Notes: a model not told the origin generated them from the letters alone. 64,000 bases of DNA from Burkholderia pyrrocinia (GCF_003330765.1 NZ_CP024902.1:1922001-1986000), one strand, 5' to 3'. Counted from the stretch's first letter, positions 36,379 through 45,698 are shown. A program made the numbers and translations.

Positions 36379-37545
36379 ATGAACACAACCACGATCGCTC
36401 GCCGTGTCCGCCGGATCGCACTCGCGCTGGGCTTCACGCTGTCGGCCGCGACAGCCGTTGCGGCGCCCGTGTCGCTGAACATCGTCGACGTTGCGGGCAA
36501 CCTGCAGCTCACGCAGAAGGCCATCGAGGCATTCAAGGACAAGAACCCGAACCTCGTGTCGAACGTCACGTTCACGAATGCGCCCGCGCCGCAGTTGCCG
36601 GGCAAGATCAAGGCGATGCAGGCGGCCGGGCGCTCCGACATCGACCTCGTGCTGACGGGCACCGACGCGCTGGCCGCCGGCATCGAACAGAACCTGTGGC
36701 TGAAGCTCCTGCCCGACGACGCGGCCGCGTTCCCCGGCGTGCTCGACAAATACGCGCCCGGCCCGCGCAAGATGCAGGATCTTGCGCAGGGCTTCGGCCT
36801 GGAAGTCACCTACATGCCGGCCGGCCCGCTGCTCGAATACAACCCGGCGAAGGTCAGCAACCCGCCGAAGACCCCCGACCAGCTGCTCGCGTGGTGCAAG
36901 GCGCACCCGAACAAGCTGATCTACGCGCGCCCGGCGAACTCGGGCCCCGGCCGCACGTTCCTGATGGGGCTGCCGTACGTGCTCGGCGACAAGAATCCGC
37001 AGGATCCGATCAACGGCTGGGACAAGACCTGGGCATTCCTCAAGGCGCTGAACGACTGCGTCCCGTACTACCCGGGCGGCACGTCGGCGGTGATGAAGGA
37101 ACTCGGCGAGGGCACGCGCGACATGACCGTGACCGTCACGGGCTGGGACCTCAACCCGCGCGCGCTCGGCATCGTGCCGGCCGAGTTCCGGATCCAGGCG
37201 TTCGACAACATGACGTGGGTCAACGACGCACACTACATGGTGATCCCGAAGGGCGTGCCCAAGGAAAAGCTCGACGTGCTGTTCAAGCTGATGAACTTCC
37301 TGCTCGAACCGGCGCAGCAGGCGATGACCTACGACGACGGCTACTTCTATCCGGGCCCGGCGGTGAAGGGCGTGACGCTCGAGATGGCGCCCGCGCACAG
37401 CCAGGAGGTGGTCCGCAAGTTCGGCCGCCCCGAGTACGCGAAGCTGCTCGCGGATCGCCCGCACGTGCAGCCGCTCAGCGCGCAGGCGATGGTCGCCGCG
37501 TTCCAGAAGTGGGATCGCGAGATCGGTTCGCAGAAGTCGAAATGA
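36379..37545 (+). CDS. ABC transporter periplasmic substrate-binding protein
   Basis: A 388-residue periplasmic binding protein (PotD/ferric-type, type 2 fold) with a signal peptide (RRIALALGFTLSAATAVAAP). Segments such as LVLTGTDALAAGI, QGFGLEVTYMPAGPLLEYNPAKV and GWDKTWAFLKALNDC follow the fold of polyamine, thiamine or phosphonate binders. The ligand is not certain. It is the first gene of a complete importer: ATPase 49 nt downstream, then two permeases. GAGGAG precedes the ATG. Confidence 0.92.
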   Translation: MNTTTIARRVRRIALALGFTLSAATAVAAPVSLNIVDVAGNLQLTQKAIEAFKDKNPNLVSNVTFTNAPAPQLPGKIKAMQAAGRSDIDLVLTGTDALAAGIEQNLWLKLLPDDAAAFPGVLDKYAPGPRKMQDLAQGFGLEVTYMPAGPLLEYNPAKVSNPPKTPDQLLAWCKAHPNKLIYARPANSGPGRTFLMGLPYVLGDKNPQDPINGWDKTWAFLKALNDCVPYYPGGTSAVMKELGEGTRDMTVTVTGWDLNPRALGIVPAEFRIQAFDNMTWVNDAHYMVIPKGVPKEKLDVLFKLMNFLLEPAQQAMTYDDGYFYPGPAVKGVTLEMAPAHSQEVVRKFGRPEYAKLLADRPHVQPLSAQAMVAAFQKWDREIGSQKSK

Positions 37546-37594
37546 CGCATGAACCGGCGGGCGCCGCGGCGCCCGCGTCGATGGAGTTCGCGTA

Positions 37595-38674
37595 ATGAAG
37601 CACAGTTTCGAACGGTTGCGGCTCGACGGCGTGTGCCGCAGCTTCACCAATGCGGAGGGCGCGCAGGTCGCCGCGCTGAACGGGCTCGACCTCGAGATCC
37701 GGCGTGGCGAGTTCATCGCGCTGCTCGGCCCGTCGGGCTGCGGCAAGTCGACCGCGCTCAACTGCATCGCGGGGCTGCAGCCGCTCACGAGCGGCGGCAT
37801 CTGGCTCGACGACACGCGCATCGACGTGCTGCCGCCCGAGCGCCGCGGCTTCGGGATGGTGTTCCAGAACTACGCGCTGTTTCCGCACATGTCGGTACTC
37901 GACAACGTCGGCTTCGGCCTCAAGATGCGCGGCGTCCCGAAACAGGAAACGCGGCGGCGCGCGCAGCAGGCGCTCGAACTCGTGCAGCTCGTCGGCCACG
38001 AGGGCAAGCTGCCGGGGCAATTGTCGGGCGGGCAGCAGCAACGCGTCGCGATCGCGCGCGCGATCGTCATCGAGCCGCCGCTCGTGCTGATGGACGAGCC
38101 GCTGTCGAACCTCGACACCAAGCTGCGCATCGAGATGCGCGCCGAGATCCGCCGCATCCACACGCAGCTCGAACGCGCGACCATCTACGTGACGCACGAC
38201 CAGGACGAGGCACTGTCGATGGCCGATCGCATCGTCGTGATGAAGGAAGGCGTCGTGCAGCAGGTCGCATCGCCGAAGGACGTCTACACGCGCCCGCACA
38301 ACCTGCATGTCGCGCGCTTCATGGGTTATCGCAACGTGCTGCCGTTCACGCTCGAAGGGATGGCCGGCGATTACGCGAGCATCGCGGCGGGCGGCGTGCG
38401 CCTCGCGGGCGTGCCGATGGCCGGCTTCGACGCAAAGGACGTCGTGGTCGCGCTGCGCCCCGACGACATCGAGCGCGCGGACGATGCCGGCGACAACACG
38501 TTCGACGCGACGGTCGAAACGGTCGAGTACGGCGGCCGCGATTCGCTGATCCGCGCGATCGCGCCGTTCGGCTCGATCTGGGCACGCGTGGCCGGCGAAT
38601 TCACGGAAGGCGAGCGGCTGCGGCTGCGCGTCGCGCCATCGCGCACGCTCGTCTATGCGGGAGTGCCGAAATGA
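37595..38674 (+). CDS. ABC transporter ATP-binding protein (PotA-like)
   Basis: A 359-residue ABC ATPase. Walker A GPSGCGKST (45-53), signature LSGGQQQR (143-150), Walker B VLMDEP (164-169), H-loop THD downstream, and a C-terminal TOBE-like regulatory domain (residues about 240-359) as in PotA/FbpC/MalK. It energises import through the two permeases. The stop overlaps the ATG of a 14-codon mini-ORF that bridges to the first permease gene. Confidence 0.95.
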   Translation: MKHSFERLRLDGVCRSFTNAEGAQVAALNGLDLEIRRGEFIALLGPSGCGKSTALNCIAGLQPLTSGGIWLDDTRIDVLPPERRGFGMVFQNYALFPHMSVLDNVGFGLKMRGVPKQETRRRAQQALELVQLVGHEGKLPGQLSGGQQQRVAIARAIVIEPPLVLMDEPLSNLDTKLRIEMRAEIRRIHTQLERATIYVTHDQDEALSMADRIVVMKEGVVQQVASPKDVYTRPHNLHVARFMGYRNVLPFTLEGMAGDYASIAAGGVRLAGVPMAGFDAKDVVVALRPDDIERADDAGDNTFDATVETVEYGGRDSLIRAIAPFGSIWARVAGEFTEGERLRLRVAPSRTLVYAGVPK

Positions 38675-38715
38675 GCGGCCCGATCGCAGCGCCGTCGCGC
38701 CGGGAGGCCGCATGA
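38671..38715 (+). CDS. 14-codon coupling mini-ORF between ATPase and permease genes
   Basis: The ATG at 38671 overlaps the ATPase stop (ATGA), the ORF encodes MSGPIAAPSRREAA, and its TGA (38713-38715) overlaps the permease ATG at 38712 (ATGA again). The permease also has its own GGAGG at 38703-38707. The double overlap would let ribosomes pass from one gene to the next. It could be chance in a dense operon; the peptide itself is unlikely to have a separate function. Confidence 0.35.
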   Translation: MSGPIAAPSRREAA

Positions 38716-39581
38716 ACGCGCTCGCGGCCGGCACGCCGCGCGACGCGAAGGCATGGCTTGTCACGCCCGCGCTCGGGTTCATCGTTGCGCTGTTCATCTA
38801 TCCGTTCGCATACGGCCTCGTGCTGTCGTTCCAGCCGATGAACGGCGGCGGCGCGCTCGCGAACTACGTGCAGTTCTTCACCGATACCGCGATGTGGCCG
38901 ACCGTGCTCGTCACACTGAAGCTCGCGGTGCCGGCGACGCTGCTCAACGTCGGCATCTCGGTGCCGGTCGCGTTCGCGCTGCGCCGCAATTCGCCGTACC
39001 AGAAGTTCGTCACGACGCTGCTCGTGATTCCCGTCACGCTCGGCACGGTGCTTGTCGCCGACGGGATGCTCACGTACTTCGGGCCGAACGGCTGGTTCCC
39101 GCAGGCGCTGCAGGGGCTGCACCTGTACACCGATGAAGTGCGCCTCACGCACAACTACTGGGGCGTGCTGTTGTCGCTGATCGTATCGGGCTTTCCGTTC
39201 GCGTTCCTGCTGATGCTGTCGTACATCAGCGGGATCGACCCGACGCTCGCGCGTGCGGCGGCAACGCTCGGCGCGAACCCGTGGCAGCAGTTCCGGCAGA
39301 TCTACCTGCCGCTGCTCGTGCCGGGGCTCACCATGGCTGCGTGCCTGTCGTTCGTGCAGGCGTTCTCGGTGTTCCCGTCGGCCGTGCTGCTCGGCGCGCC
39401 GGCCGGGCCGACGCGCGTGATCTCGATCGCGGCGGCCGAGGCCGCGTTCGAGAGCTACGACTATTCGCTCGCATCGGCGATCGCGATCGTGATGGGCTTC
39501 GTGCAGTTGCTGGTGGTCGCATCGATGCTCGGCGCACGCCGCTTCTTCTATACGGGCGCGGTGACGGGAGGCAAGGGCTGA
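38712..39581 (+). CDS. ABC transporter permease (PotB-like)
   Basis: A 289-residue inner-membrane permease with six hydrophobic segments. The EAA cytoplasmic loop reads DPTLARAAATLGANPWQQFRQIYLPLL, the contact site for the ATPase. The ATG at 38712 has GGAGG 5 nt upstream; longer in-frame sequence is non-conserved. Its stop shares one base with the next permease start, so the two are translationally coupled. Confidence 0.93.
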   Translation: MNALAAGTPRDAKAWLVTPALGFIVALFIYPFAYGLVLSFQPMNGGGALANYVQFFTDTAMWPTVLVTLKLAVPATLLNVGISVPVAFALRRNSPYQKFVTTLLVIPVTLGTVLVADGMLTYFGPNGWFPQALQGLHLYTDEVRLTHNYWGVLLSLIVSGFPFAFLLMLSYISGIDPTLARAAATLGANPWQQFRQIYLPLLVPGLTMAACLSFVQAFSVFPSAVLLGAPAGPTRVISIAAAEAAFESYDYSLASAIAIVMGFVQLLVVASMLGARRFFYTGAVTGGKG

Positions 39582-40504
39582 TGGCGACCGACAATCATGC
39601 CGATCAAGCCTGGCCGCCGAAGCACGACTCGCCCGATGCGCAGCCCGTCAACGCGATGAAGCCGCAGAAAATGCGCGGCAATCTCGCCGGCCGCGCGTGG
39701 AAGGCGCTCGTCTGGGGGCTGATGGCGTTCTTCCTGCTGAACGTGATGCTGCTGATCGCGACCGTCGCGGTGAACTCGATCGCGACGCGCTGGTTCGGCA
39801 CGCCGCTGCCGCAGGGCTTCACGCTGCGCTGGTATGCGAAGGCGTGGGAGGATTTCCAGCTCGCGAGCGTGCTGTGGGTGACCGTCGAAGTCGTCGGCGC
39901 GGTCGTGCTGCTGTCGATCGCGCTCGGCGTGCCGGCCGCCTACGCGCTTGCACGCGTGCAGTTTCGCGGCAAGCGCTTCGCGCTGCTGGTGTTCCTGCTG
40001 CCGTTGATGGTGCCGCCCGTCACGTACGGGATTCCGATGGCGACCGTGATGTACAAGATCGGGCTCGCGGGCACGCTGCCGGGCGTGATCCTCGCGAACC
40101 TCGTCCCGGCGCTGCCGTTCGTGATCCTGGTGATGACGCCGTTCATCGAGCAGATCGATCCGAATCTCGAAGCCGCCGCACGCATCTTCGGTGCGAACAC
40201 GTGGCGCTATTTCCGCTACGTGCTGCTGCCGCTGCTCGTGCCCGGCATGCTCGCGGCGGGGCTCCTCGTGCTGGTGCGCACGATCGGGATGTTCGAGCTG
40301 ACGTTCTTCACCGCGGGCCCGAGCACGCAGACGCTCGTCGTCGCGCTGTATTACGCGGTATTCTCGACCGGCGTGCGCGCGCCGCAGTCGATCGACGCGA
40401 TGGCGATGATCTACATGGCCATCACGCTCGTGTGGGTCGTGATCGCGCTGCAGTTCGTGAGCCCGACGCAGCTGGTCAGCCGCGTGAAGCAGGAGCGGCA
40501 GTAG
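39581..40504 (+). CDS. ABC transporter permease (PotC-like)
   Basis: A 307-residue inner-membrane permease, second half of the transmembrane pair. After a 35-residue hydrophilic N-terminus come six hydrophobic segments and the EAA loop DPNLEAAARIFGANTWRYFRYVLLPLL. TGATG overlap with the preceding permease gene. It closes the importer operon; a lipoprotein gene follows after 192 nt. Confidence 0.93.
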   Translation: MATDNHADQAWPPKHDSPDAQPVNAMKPQKMRGNLAGRAWKALVWGLMAFFLLNVMLLIATVAVNSIATRWFGTPLPQGFTLRWYAKAWEDFQLASVLWVTVEVVGAVVLLSIALGVPAAYALARVQFRGKRFALLVFLLPLMVPPVTYGIPMATVMYKIGLAGTLPGVILANLVPALPFVILVMTPFIEQIDPNLEAAARIFGANTWRYFRYVLLPLLVPGMLAAGLLVLVRTIGMFELTFFTAGPSTQTLVVALYYAVFSTGVRAPQSIDAMAMIYMAITLVWVVIALQFVSPTQLVSRVKQERQ

Positions 40505-40696
40505 GCGCACGCGAAGCGCGTGATGGCACGGTCGCGCGGTACCGCCCGCTTGCCGTCACGCGTCCGTGCAATTGGTTACAAATGGATACCGCGAACGACA
40601 CGCGGACGTTGCAGACTACGCGGCATACCGGCCCGGCCGACGCGTTCATGCGCATCGCCGTGCGCCACCCGCCGTTCAACCGATTCACGGATATCC

Positions 40697-41134
40697 ATGA
40701 AGTTTCAAACGCTGCTGACACTCGGCTGTGCCTCGACGCTGCTGGCCGCCTGCAACCTGCTCCACGACGGCCCCGGATCGAACGACGTCGACGCCGCCGT
40801 GCGCCGCGCGCTCGAAGCGGAAAACCACGGCGGCCTGAACGCGCTGTTCGGCCAGCCGCTGCCGGTATCGGCCGATGTCGTGTCGGCGAAGCCCGACGGC
40901 GACTGCAAGAAGCTCGGCGATCGCACGTACTCGTGCGACGTCGTGGTCACGTGGCGCAATGCCGATTACACGCCGTCGCGCGCGAACCTGACCTTCGTGA
41001 AGGCCGCCGACGGCTCGTGGCAGACGTCGGGCGTCGACGCGGCGATCGCGACGGGCACCGCGAAATCGCTGATCGACCAGATCGGCAAGGCGTGGCACGG
41101 CAATGCGGCGAGCGGCGCGTCGGCGCCGCAGTGA
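40697..41134 (+). CDS. Small lipoprotein, function unknown
   Basis: A 145-residue exported lipoprotein. The signal peptide MKFQTLLTLGCASTLLAAC ends in a good lipobox (LLAAC) with the lipidated Cys at position 19. The mature part has a two-Cys loop (CKKLGDRTYSC) and no recognised domain. The ATG at 40697 is fixed by the signal peptide. No operon partner is apparent. Confidence 0.8.
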   Translation: MKFQTLLTLGCASTLLAACNLLHDGPGSNDVDAAVRRALEAENHGGLNALFGQPLPVSADVVSAKPDGDCKKLGDRTYSCDVVVTWRNADYTPSRANLTFVKAADGSWQTSGVDAAIATGTAKSLIDQIGKAWHGNAASGASAPQ

Positions 41135-41262
41135 CGCGCCGGCGACGGGCTTTTCTCTTTCTTCCTGCGGTGCACGGTCTCTCGTTCGTGAAGGCCGCGC
41201 CGTCCCGTTCCTGCCGCTGACGGCAAACCCTCGATGACGGTCGCCGCACGGGCATGCGCCGG

Positions 41263-41556
41263 TCAGCGCCCGCGATCGGCCGTGCCGGACACGGTTGCCG
41301 GTAGCGCCGGGCGGCCGGACGCGGTCGACGCATCGGCATCCGGGCCGATACCCGACGATTGCGCGACGCGCGCTTCGGCCGCCTGGATATCGTCCGGATA
41401 CTGGCCTTTCAGCGGCTTGTAGCCAGCTTGTTCGAGCTGGCGCAACTGTGCGACGACTTCGGCGTGCGTGACGGGGCCGTTGGCCGTCTGCGCAAACGAC
41501 ACGGCCGGCGCCGCGATCGCGGCGGCGAGGACGAGCAGGGAAAAGGTGGTTTTCAT
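41263..41556 (-). CDS. DUF4148 domain secreted protein
   Basis: A 97-residue exported protein with a signal peptide (MKTTFSLLVLAAAIAAPAVSFA) followed by the DUF4148 pattern (THAEVVAQLRQLEQAGYKPLKGQYPDDIQAAEARV). The family is common and often multi-copy in Burkholderia; its role is unknown. Two further copies lie at 55171-55904. The 41557-41774 region is the shared divergent promoter with the small membrane-protein gene. Confidence 0.88.
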   Translation of the reverse strand: MKTTFSLLVLAAAIAAPAVSFAQTANGPVTHAEVVAQLRQLEQAGYKPLKGQYPDDIQAAEARVAQSSGIGPDADASTASGRPALPATVSGTADRGR

Positions 41557-41743
41557 CTTCAGGATCTCCGAAAAGGACAGGGCGGCCGGCGCGGCATGGA
41601 CGCCGCAACCGGTCGAGCCATCTTGTTCGACCGACGCTTAAGCGCGGATTAACGGACAAAAAGGGCGCGAGCACTGGCCCGCCATCGATTGAAGGCATCC
41701 TCGGTATGCGGGCCAGCTTATAGGGAAAACCCTTATCATGAGG

Positions 41744-41749
41744 TATAAT
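41744..41749 (+). promoter_or_regulatory. Consensus -10 hexamer TATAAT
   Basis: A perfect TATAAT lies 26 nt before the small membrane-protein ATG at 41775, in an AT-rich patch that also holds the short repeat AGGG-AAAA-CCCT (41722-41733). No good -35 is seen at the normal spacing. Transcription would start near 41756. Confidence 0.5.
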
Positions 41750-41774
41750 CGCGGCCTAAGAGAAAGGTCGAACC

Positions 41775-41987
41775 ATGCCTGAACGTTTCCAAACCCTTGA
41801 AAAATTTGTGTTTTCCCTCATCGTGATGTCCGCGGTCGTGTGCTCGGCATTCCTTGCGTACGAGCGTCACCCCGAGATCAAGATCGCGCTGCACGAAGGC
41901 GAAGCGCTGATGCGCGAGAGCGCCAAGTATTCGGCCATCTGCTCGCCGTCCAAGGTCGATCCTTGCGTCGAGATGTCCGCTTACTGA
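41775..41987 (+). CDS. Small single-span membrane protein, function unknown
   Basis: A 70-residue protein with one hydrophobic segment (FSLIVMSAVVCSAFLAY, residues about 13-29) and a short hydrophilic tail containing two Cys (CSPSKVDPC). AAGG precedes the ATG and a consensus -10 lies upstream, so it is probably expressed on its own. Not recognised as any named family. The tail Cys pair may form a disulfide if the C-terminus is periplasmic. Confidence 0.7.
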   Translation: MPERFQTLEKFVFSLIVMSAVVCSAFLAYERHPEIKIALHEGEALMRESAKYSAICSPSKVDPCVEMSAY

Positions 41988-42207
41988 AATTCGCGTCGAG
42001 ATCAGCGCGCCGAGCGGTGCGCTGCGACCGAAACGGACTTTTTTTACGATCCGTCCCATTCAGTTTCAGACTCGCCCTACAGCGTTGGCGATCTGAATTC
42101 CTTAAAGTAGCGTCCATCAGGAATTCAGAAACCGACCGCAAGATAGGGCGGATGCACGAACCCGTCACGTGCCGAGTCGCTGGCGTAAGCAGCCCCCGAA
42201 TTCAGTC

Positions 42208-42236
42208 GGCCCCGCTTCGAGCAATCGAGCGGGGCC
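42208..42236 (+). terminator. Rho-independent terminator candidate
   Basis: GGCCCCGCT (42208-42216) pairs with AGCGGGGCC (42228-42236) over 9 bp with an 11-nt loop, followed by GTTCTGTTT. It faces the plus strand. The 41988-42207 stretch before it contains several GAATTC-containing repeats but no gene I can support; a small RNA ending here is possible but unproven. Confidence 0.6.
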
Positions 42237-42279
42237 GTTCTGTTTGCGCGGTCGCAACGATCTTCCGCCGCAGCACGCG

Positions 42280-43245
42280 TCACACCATATGCCGCGGCGC
42301 ACCGCCAGCAAACGCGGCGACGTTGTCGACGAGCTGATCGGCCAGCGCCTGCATGGCCTCGTCGCTCGCCCATGCGACGTGCGGCGTGAGGATGAACGCC
42401 GGATGCGACAGGATCGCGTGGAACGGATGCTCGGCCGGCAGCGGCTCCTGCGTGACCACGTCGAATCCCGCGCCCGCGATCTGCCCCGACTGCAGCGCGT
42501 CGACCAGCGCGCTTTCGTCCACGAGCCCGCCGCGTGCGGTATTGATCAGCAGCGGCCGGCGCGCCATCCGCGCGAACGCGGCCGCGTCGATCAGATGCCG
42601 CGTCGCGGGCGTGAGCGGGCAATGCAGCGTAATCACGTCGCTGTCGCGCAGCAGCGTGTCGAGCGGCGCGTAGTGGGCACCTTCGGCATTGCCGTGCGCC
42701 GCGAACCGCACGCGCATGTCGAGCGCGCGTGCGATGCCGGCCACCGCGCGCCCGAGCACACCGTCGCCGACGATCCCGAGGGCCGAACCGGCCAGGTCGC
42801 GGATCGGATGGTCGAAGAAGCAGAACTGCCCGCTGTCGAGCCAGCGCCCCGCGCGCACCGCGTCACGGTAGGCAACGAGGCTGCGGCGCAACGCAAAGAT
42901 CAGCGCGAACGTGTGCTCGGGCACCGTGCGGACCGCATACCCGCGAATGTTGCTCACGGCGATCCCGCGCGCCGCGCACGCGTCGAGATCGACGATGTCC
43001 GTGCCCGTGGCGGCGATCGCGATCATCCGCAGCCGTCGCGTATCGGCGAGTGCCGCCGCGTCGAGCCGCACCTTGTTGGTCACGACGATGTCCGCGTCGC
43101 CGATACGCGCGGCGACTTCGTGCGCGGCCGTCCGGTCGAACATCTGCAATTCGTGCGGAAACGGAAACGGCTTCAGCAGGGTCTGCGGCGACAGCGTCGC
43201 GCGGTCGAGAAACACGATCTTCGCGGGAGAGGAAACTGAAAACAT
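42280..43245 (-). CDS. D-2-hydroxyacid dehydrogenase (HprA-like)
   Basis: A 321-residue NAD(P)H-dependent D-isomer-specific 2-hydroxyacid dehydrogenase. The nucleotide-binding turn is GIVGDGVLG. The catalytic Arg is in NTARGGLVDE, the Glu in FDVVTQEPLP and the His in LTPHVAW. It resembles hydroxypyruvate/glycerate dehydrogenases. The ATG at 43245 is chosen by family N-terminus. It is divergent from a CoA-transferase operon, and two copies of an inverted repeat lie in the shared promoter, so the two units are probably co-regulated. Confidence 0.93.
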   Translation of the reverse strand: MFSVSSPAKIVFLDRATLSPQTLLKPFPFPHELQMFDRTAAHEVAARIGDADIVVTNKVRLDAAALADTRRLRMIAIAATGTDIVDLDACAARGIAVSNIRGYAVRTVPEHTFALIFALRRSLVAYRDAVRAGRWLDSGQFCFFDHPIRDLAGSALGIVGDGVLGRAVAGIARALDMRVRFAAHGNAEGAHYAPLDTLLRDSDVITLHCPLTPATRHLIDAAAFARMARRPLLINTARGGLVDESALVDALQSGQIAGAGFDVVTQEPLPAEHPFHAILSHPAFILTPHVAWASDEAMQALADQLVDNVAAFAGGAPRHMV

Positions 43246-43338
43246 GGCGGGTCTCGCTGACAGGCGCCCGGCGGGCGCGGAACGGGTTCGATTCTGCCGG
43301 CGGCACGCGTGCCGTCGTTTGACCGTTAAGCGAGCGCG

Positions 43339-43422
43339 CTTTCCCATATGGAAAGGCTGACGCACACCGCACGAGAGCGGATGCCGCGATCGCGCCAACG
43401 CGCGCCTTTCCGTTTCGGAAAG
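43339..43422. promoter_or_regulatory. Pair of CTTTCC-N5-GGAAAG operators
   Basis: Two perfect inverted repeats, CTTTCC-CATAT-GGAAAG (43339-43355) and CTTTCC-GTTTC-GGAAAG (43406-43422), lie 67 bp apart centre to centre between the divergent dehydrogenase and CoA-transferase genes; both are followed by GCTG. The inner TTCC-N5-GGAA satisfies the LysR T-N11-A rule. A third, one-mismatch copy is at 49883-49899, before the MFS gene. Confidence 0.75.
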
Positions 43423-43508
43423 GCTGGTTGAGCATCGATCGATTTTCGCCGTGCGCGAACGCCGTCATGATCGCCGTCATCGACAACACGATTTCATCGG
43501 AGACAGTC

Positions 43509-44699
43509 ATGAAACGACCCCTGGACGGCATCCGCGTGCTGGAACTCGGCCAACTGATCGCCGGGCCGTTCGCGGGCCGGATGCTCGCCGAATTCGGCGC
43601 GGACGTGATCAAGGTCGAGCCGCCCGGCGTCGGCGACCCGCTGCGCAAATGGCGGCTGCTGCACGACGGCACGTCGGTCTGGTGGGCCGCGCAGTCGCGC
43701 AACAAGACCTCGCTCACGCTCGACCTGCGCACGCCCGAAGGGCAGGACGTCGTGCGTCGCCTCGTCGCCGAGACCGACGTGCTGATCGAGAACTTCCGGC
43801 CCGGCACGCTCGAGGGCTGGGGGCTCGGCTGGGACGCGCTGTCCGCGATCAATCCCGGGCTCGTGATGCTGCGCGTGTCGGGCTTCGGACAGACGGGCCC
43901 GTACCGCGACCGTCCCGGCTTCGGCGTGATCGCCGAGGCCATGGGCGGCCTGCGGCACCTGACGGGCGAGCCCGGCCGCACACCGGTGCGCGTCGGCATC
44001 TCGCTCGGCGATTCGCTGTCGGCACTGCACGGCGTGATCGGCGTGCTGCTCGCGTTGCGGCATCGCGAGCAGCAGGGCGGCAAAGGGCAGGTCGTCGACG
44101 TCGCGCTGTACGAATCGGTGTTCAACATGATGGAAAGCCTGCTGCCCGAATACTCGGCGTTCGGCGCGGTGCGCGAGGCGGCCGGCAGCAGCCTGCCCGG
44201 CATCGCGCCGACCAACGCGTACCGCTGCCGGGACGGCAAGTACGCGCTGATCGCCGGCAATGGCGACAGCATCTTCCGGCGCCTGATGGAACTGATCGGC
44301 CGGCCCGATCTCGGCAACGATCCCGCGCTCGCGCACAACGACGGGCGTGTCGCGCAGGTCGAGCGCATCGACGCGGCGATCGGCGCGTGGAGTGCGCGCC
44401 ACGATCTCGACGACGTGCTCGCCGCGCTGAACGAAGCGCGCATCCCGTCCGGGCGCATCTACGATGTCGCCGACATCGCGGCCGATCCGCATTACCGCGC
44501 GCGCGACATGATCGTCGATGCCGCGCTGCCCGACGGCACGCCCGTGCTGGTGCCGGGCATCGTGCCGAAACTCGGCGCAACGCCCGGGCGCATCGAGCGC
44601 CCGGCGCCCGCGCTCGGCGCGGATACCGATGCGGTGCTCGAATCGATCGGCATCGATGCCGCGACGCGCGGCGACTGGCGCACGCGCGGCGTGATCTGA
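43509..44699 (+). CDS. Family III CoA-transferase
   Basis: A 396-residue CaiB/BaiF-type CoA-transferase. LDGIRVLELGQLIAGPFAGRMLAEFGADVIKVEPP is the N-terminal signature and IENFRPGTLEGWGLGWD the second block. The expected catalytic Asp position in RDRPGFGVIAEAMGGL reads Gly-Phe-Gly instead of the common GYD/GFD, which deserves checking. It is followed after 21 nt by an HMG-CoA-lyase-like gene, an association that suggests activation and cleavage of a branched hydroxy-dicarboxylate such as 3-hydroxy-3-methylglutarate. The ATG at 43509 begins MKRPLDG. Confidence 0.92.
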   Translation: MKRPLDGIRVLELGQLIAGPFAGRMLAEFGADVIKVEPPGVGDPLRKWRLLHDGTSVWWAAQSRNKTSLTLDLRTPEGQDVVRRLVAETDVLIENFRPGTLEGWGLGWDALSAINPGLVMLRVSGFGQTGPYRDRPGFGVIAEAMGGLRHLTGEPGRTPVRVGISLGDSLSALHGVIGVLLALRHREQQGGKGQVVDVALYESVFNMMESLLPEYSAFGAVREAAGSSLPGIAPTNAYRCRDGKYALIAGNGDSIFRRLMELIGRPDLGNDPALAHNDGRVAQVERIDAAIGAWSARHDLDDVLAALNEARIPSGRIYDVADIAADPHYRARDMIVDAALPDGTPVLVPGIVPKLGATPGRIERPAPALGADTDAVLESIGIDAATRGDWRTRGVI

Positions 44700-44720
44700 A
44701 CCGGAACCAGGAGACGCCCC

Positions 44721-45683
44721 ATGAACACGCAACGCAAACGGCTCTACATCCACGAAGTCGCGACGCGCGACGGTTTCCAGAACGAAGCGGCATTCGTCGA
44801 CACCGACGACAAGATCGCGCTCGTCGACGCGCTGAGCGCATGCGGCTACGCGAAGATCGAGGTCACGTCGTTCACGTCGCCGAAGGCGATCCCCGCACTG
44901 CGCGACGCCGAGGCCGTGATGCACGGCATCGCGCGCGCGCCGGGCGTCGTCTACACGGTGCTCGTGCCGAACGTGCGCGGCGCCGAGCGCGCGCTGTCGT
45001 GCGGCGTCGACGAGGTGAACCTCGTGATGTCGATGAGCGAGAGCCACAACCGCGCGAACCTGCGGATGACGCGCGAGCAGTCGTTCGCGCAACTGCGCGA
45101 CGTGATCGACGCGGTGCGCGGCACGGGTGTCGCGATCAACGTGTCGCTGTCGACCGCGATGGGCTGCCCAATGGAAGGCGACGTACCGACCGAGGCCGTG
45201 CTCGCATGGATGCAGCGGTTCGCGGATCTCGGCGTGCACGGCTTCACGCTGTGCGACACGACGGGCATGGCGTTTCCGTCGCAGGTACACGCGCTGGGCG
45301 CACACGCGCGCGAGCGCTTCGGCGCGTTGCAGCTCACGCTGCATTTTCACAATACGCGCGGGATGGCGCTCGCGAACACGCTCGCGGCGCTCGACGCCGG
45401 CATCGACCGCTTCGATGCGTCGCTCGGCGGGCTCGGCGGCTGCCCGTACGCGCCGGGCGCGACCGGCAACGCATGCACCGAGGAACTCGTGCACATGCTC
45501 GAACTGGACGGTTACGATACCGGCGTCGACCTCGCGGCCGTCCTCGCTGCGTCGGCACGGCTGCCCATGCTGATCGGGCATGACGTACCCAGCCAGATCC
45601 TCAAGGCCGGGCGCCGCTCGGACCTTCATCCGCCACCGCGCGCCGACGCCGGCGACATGCCCGCGCAACGCGCTTTCTCTTGA
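44721..45683 (+). CDS. HMG-CoA-lyase-like enzyme
   Basis: A 320-residue DRE-TIM metallolyase. The start KRLYIHEVATRDGFQNE holds the catalytic Arg and metal Asp. LSTAMGCPMEGDV, FTLCDTTGMAFP, HFHNTRGMALAN (two metal His) and the terminal GLGGCPYAPGATGN (catalytic Cys) are all intact. HMG-CoA lyase splits HMG-CoA into acetyl-CoA and acetoacetate; relatives split citramalyl- or other 3-hydroxyacyl-CoAs. With the adjacent CoA-transferase it makes a two-step acid catabolic route. Confidence 0.94.
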   Translation: MNTQRKRLYIHEVATRDGFQNEAAFVDTDDKIALVDALSACGYAKIEVTSFTSPKAIPALRDAEAVMHGIARAPGVVYTVLVPNVRGAERALSCGVDEVNLVMSMSESHNRANLRMTREQSFAQLRDVIDAVRGTGVAINVSLSTAMGCPMEGDVPTEAVLAWMQRFADLGVHGFTLCDTTGMAFPSQVHALGAHARERFGALQLTLHFHNTRGMALANTLAALDAGIDRFDASLGGLGGCPYAPGATGNACTEELVHMLELDGYDTGVDLAAVLAASARLPMLIGHDVPSQILKAGRRSDLHPPPRADAGDMPAQRAFS

Positions 45684-45698
45684 ACAGGAGCGAATTCC

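Noticed and set aside
41988..42207. Possible small RNA gene ahead of the terminator
   Set aside because: No promoter or conserved structure could be shown; only the terminator hairpin is supported.
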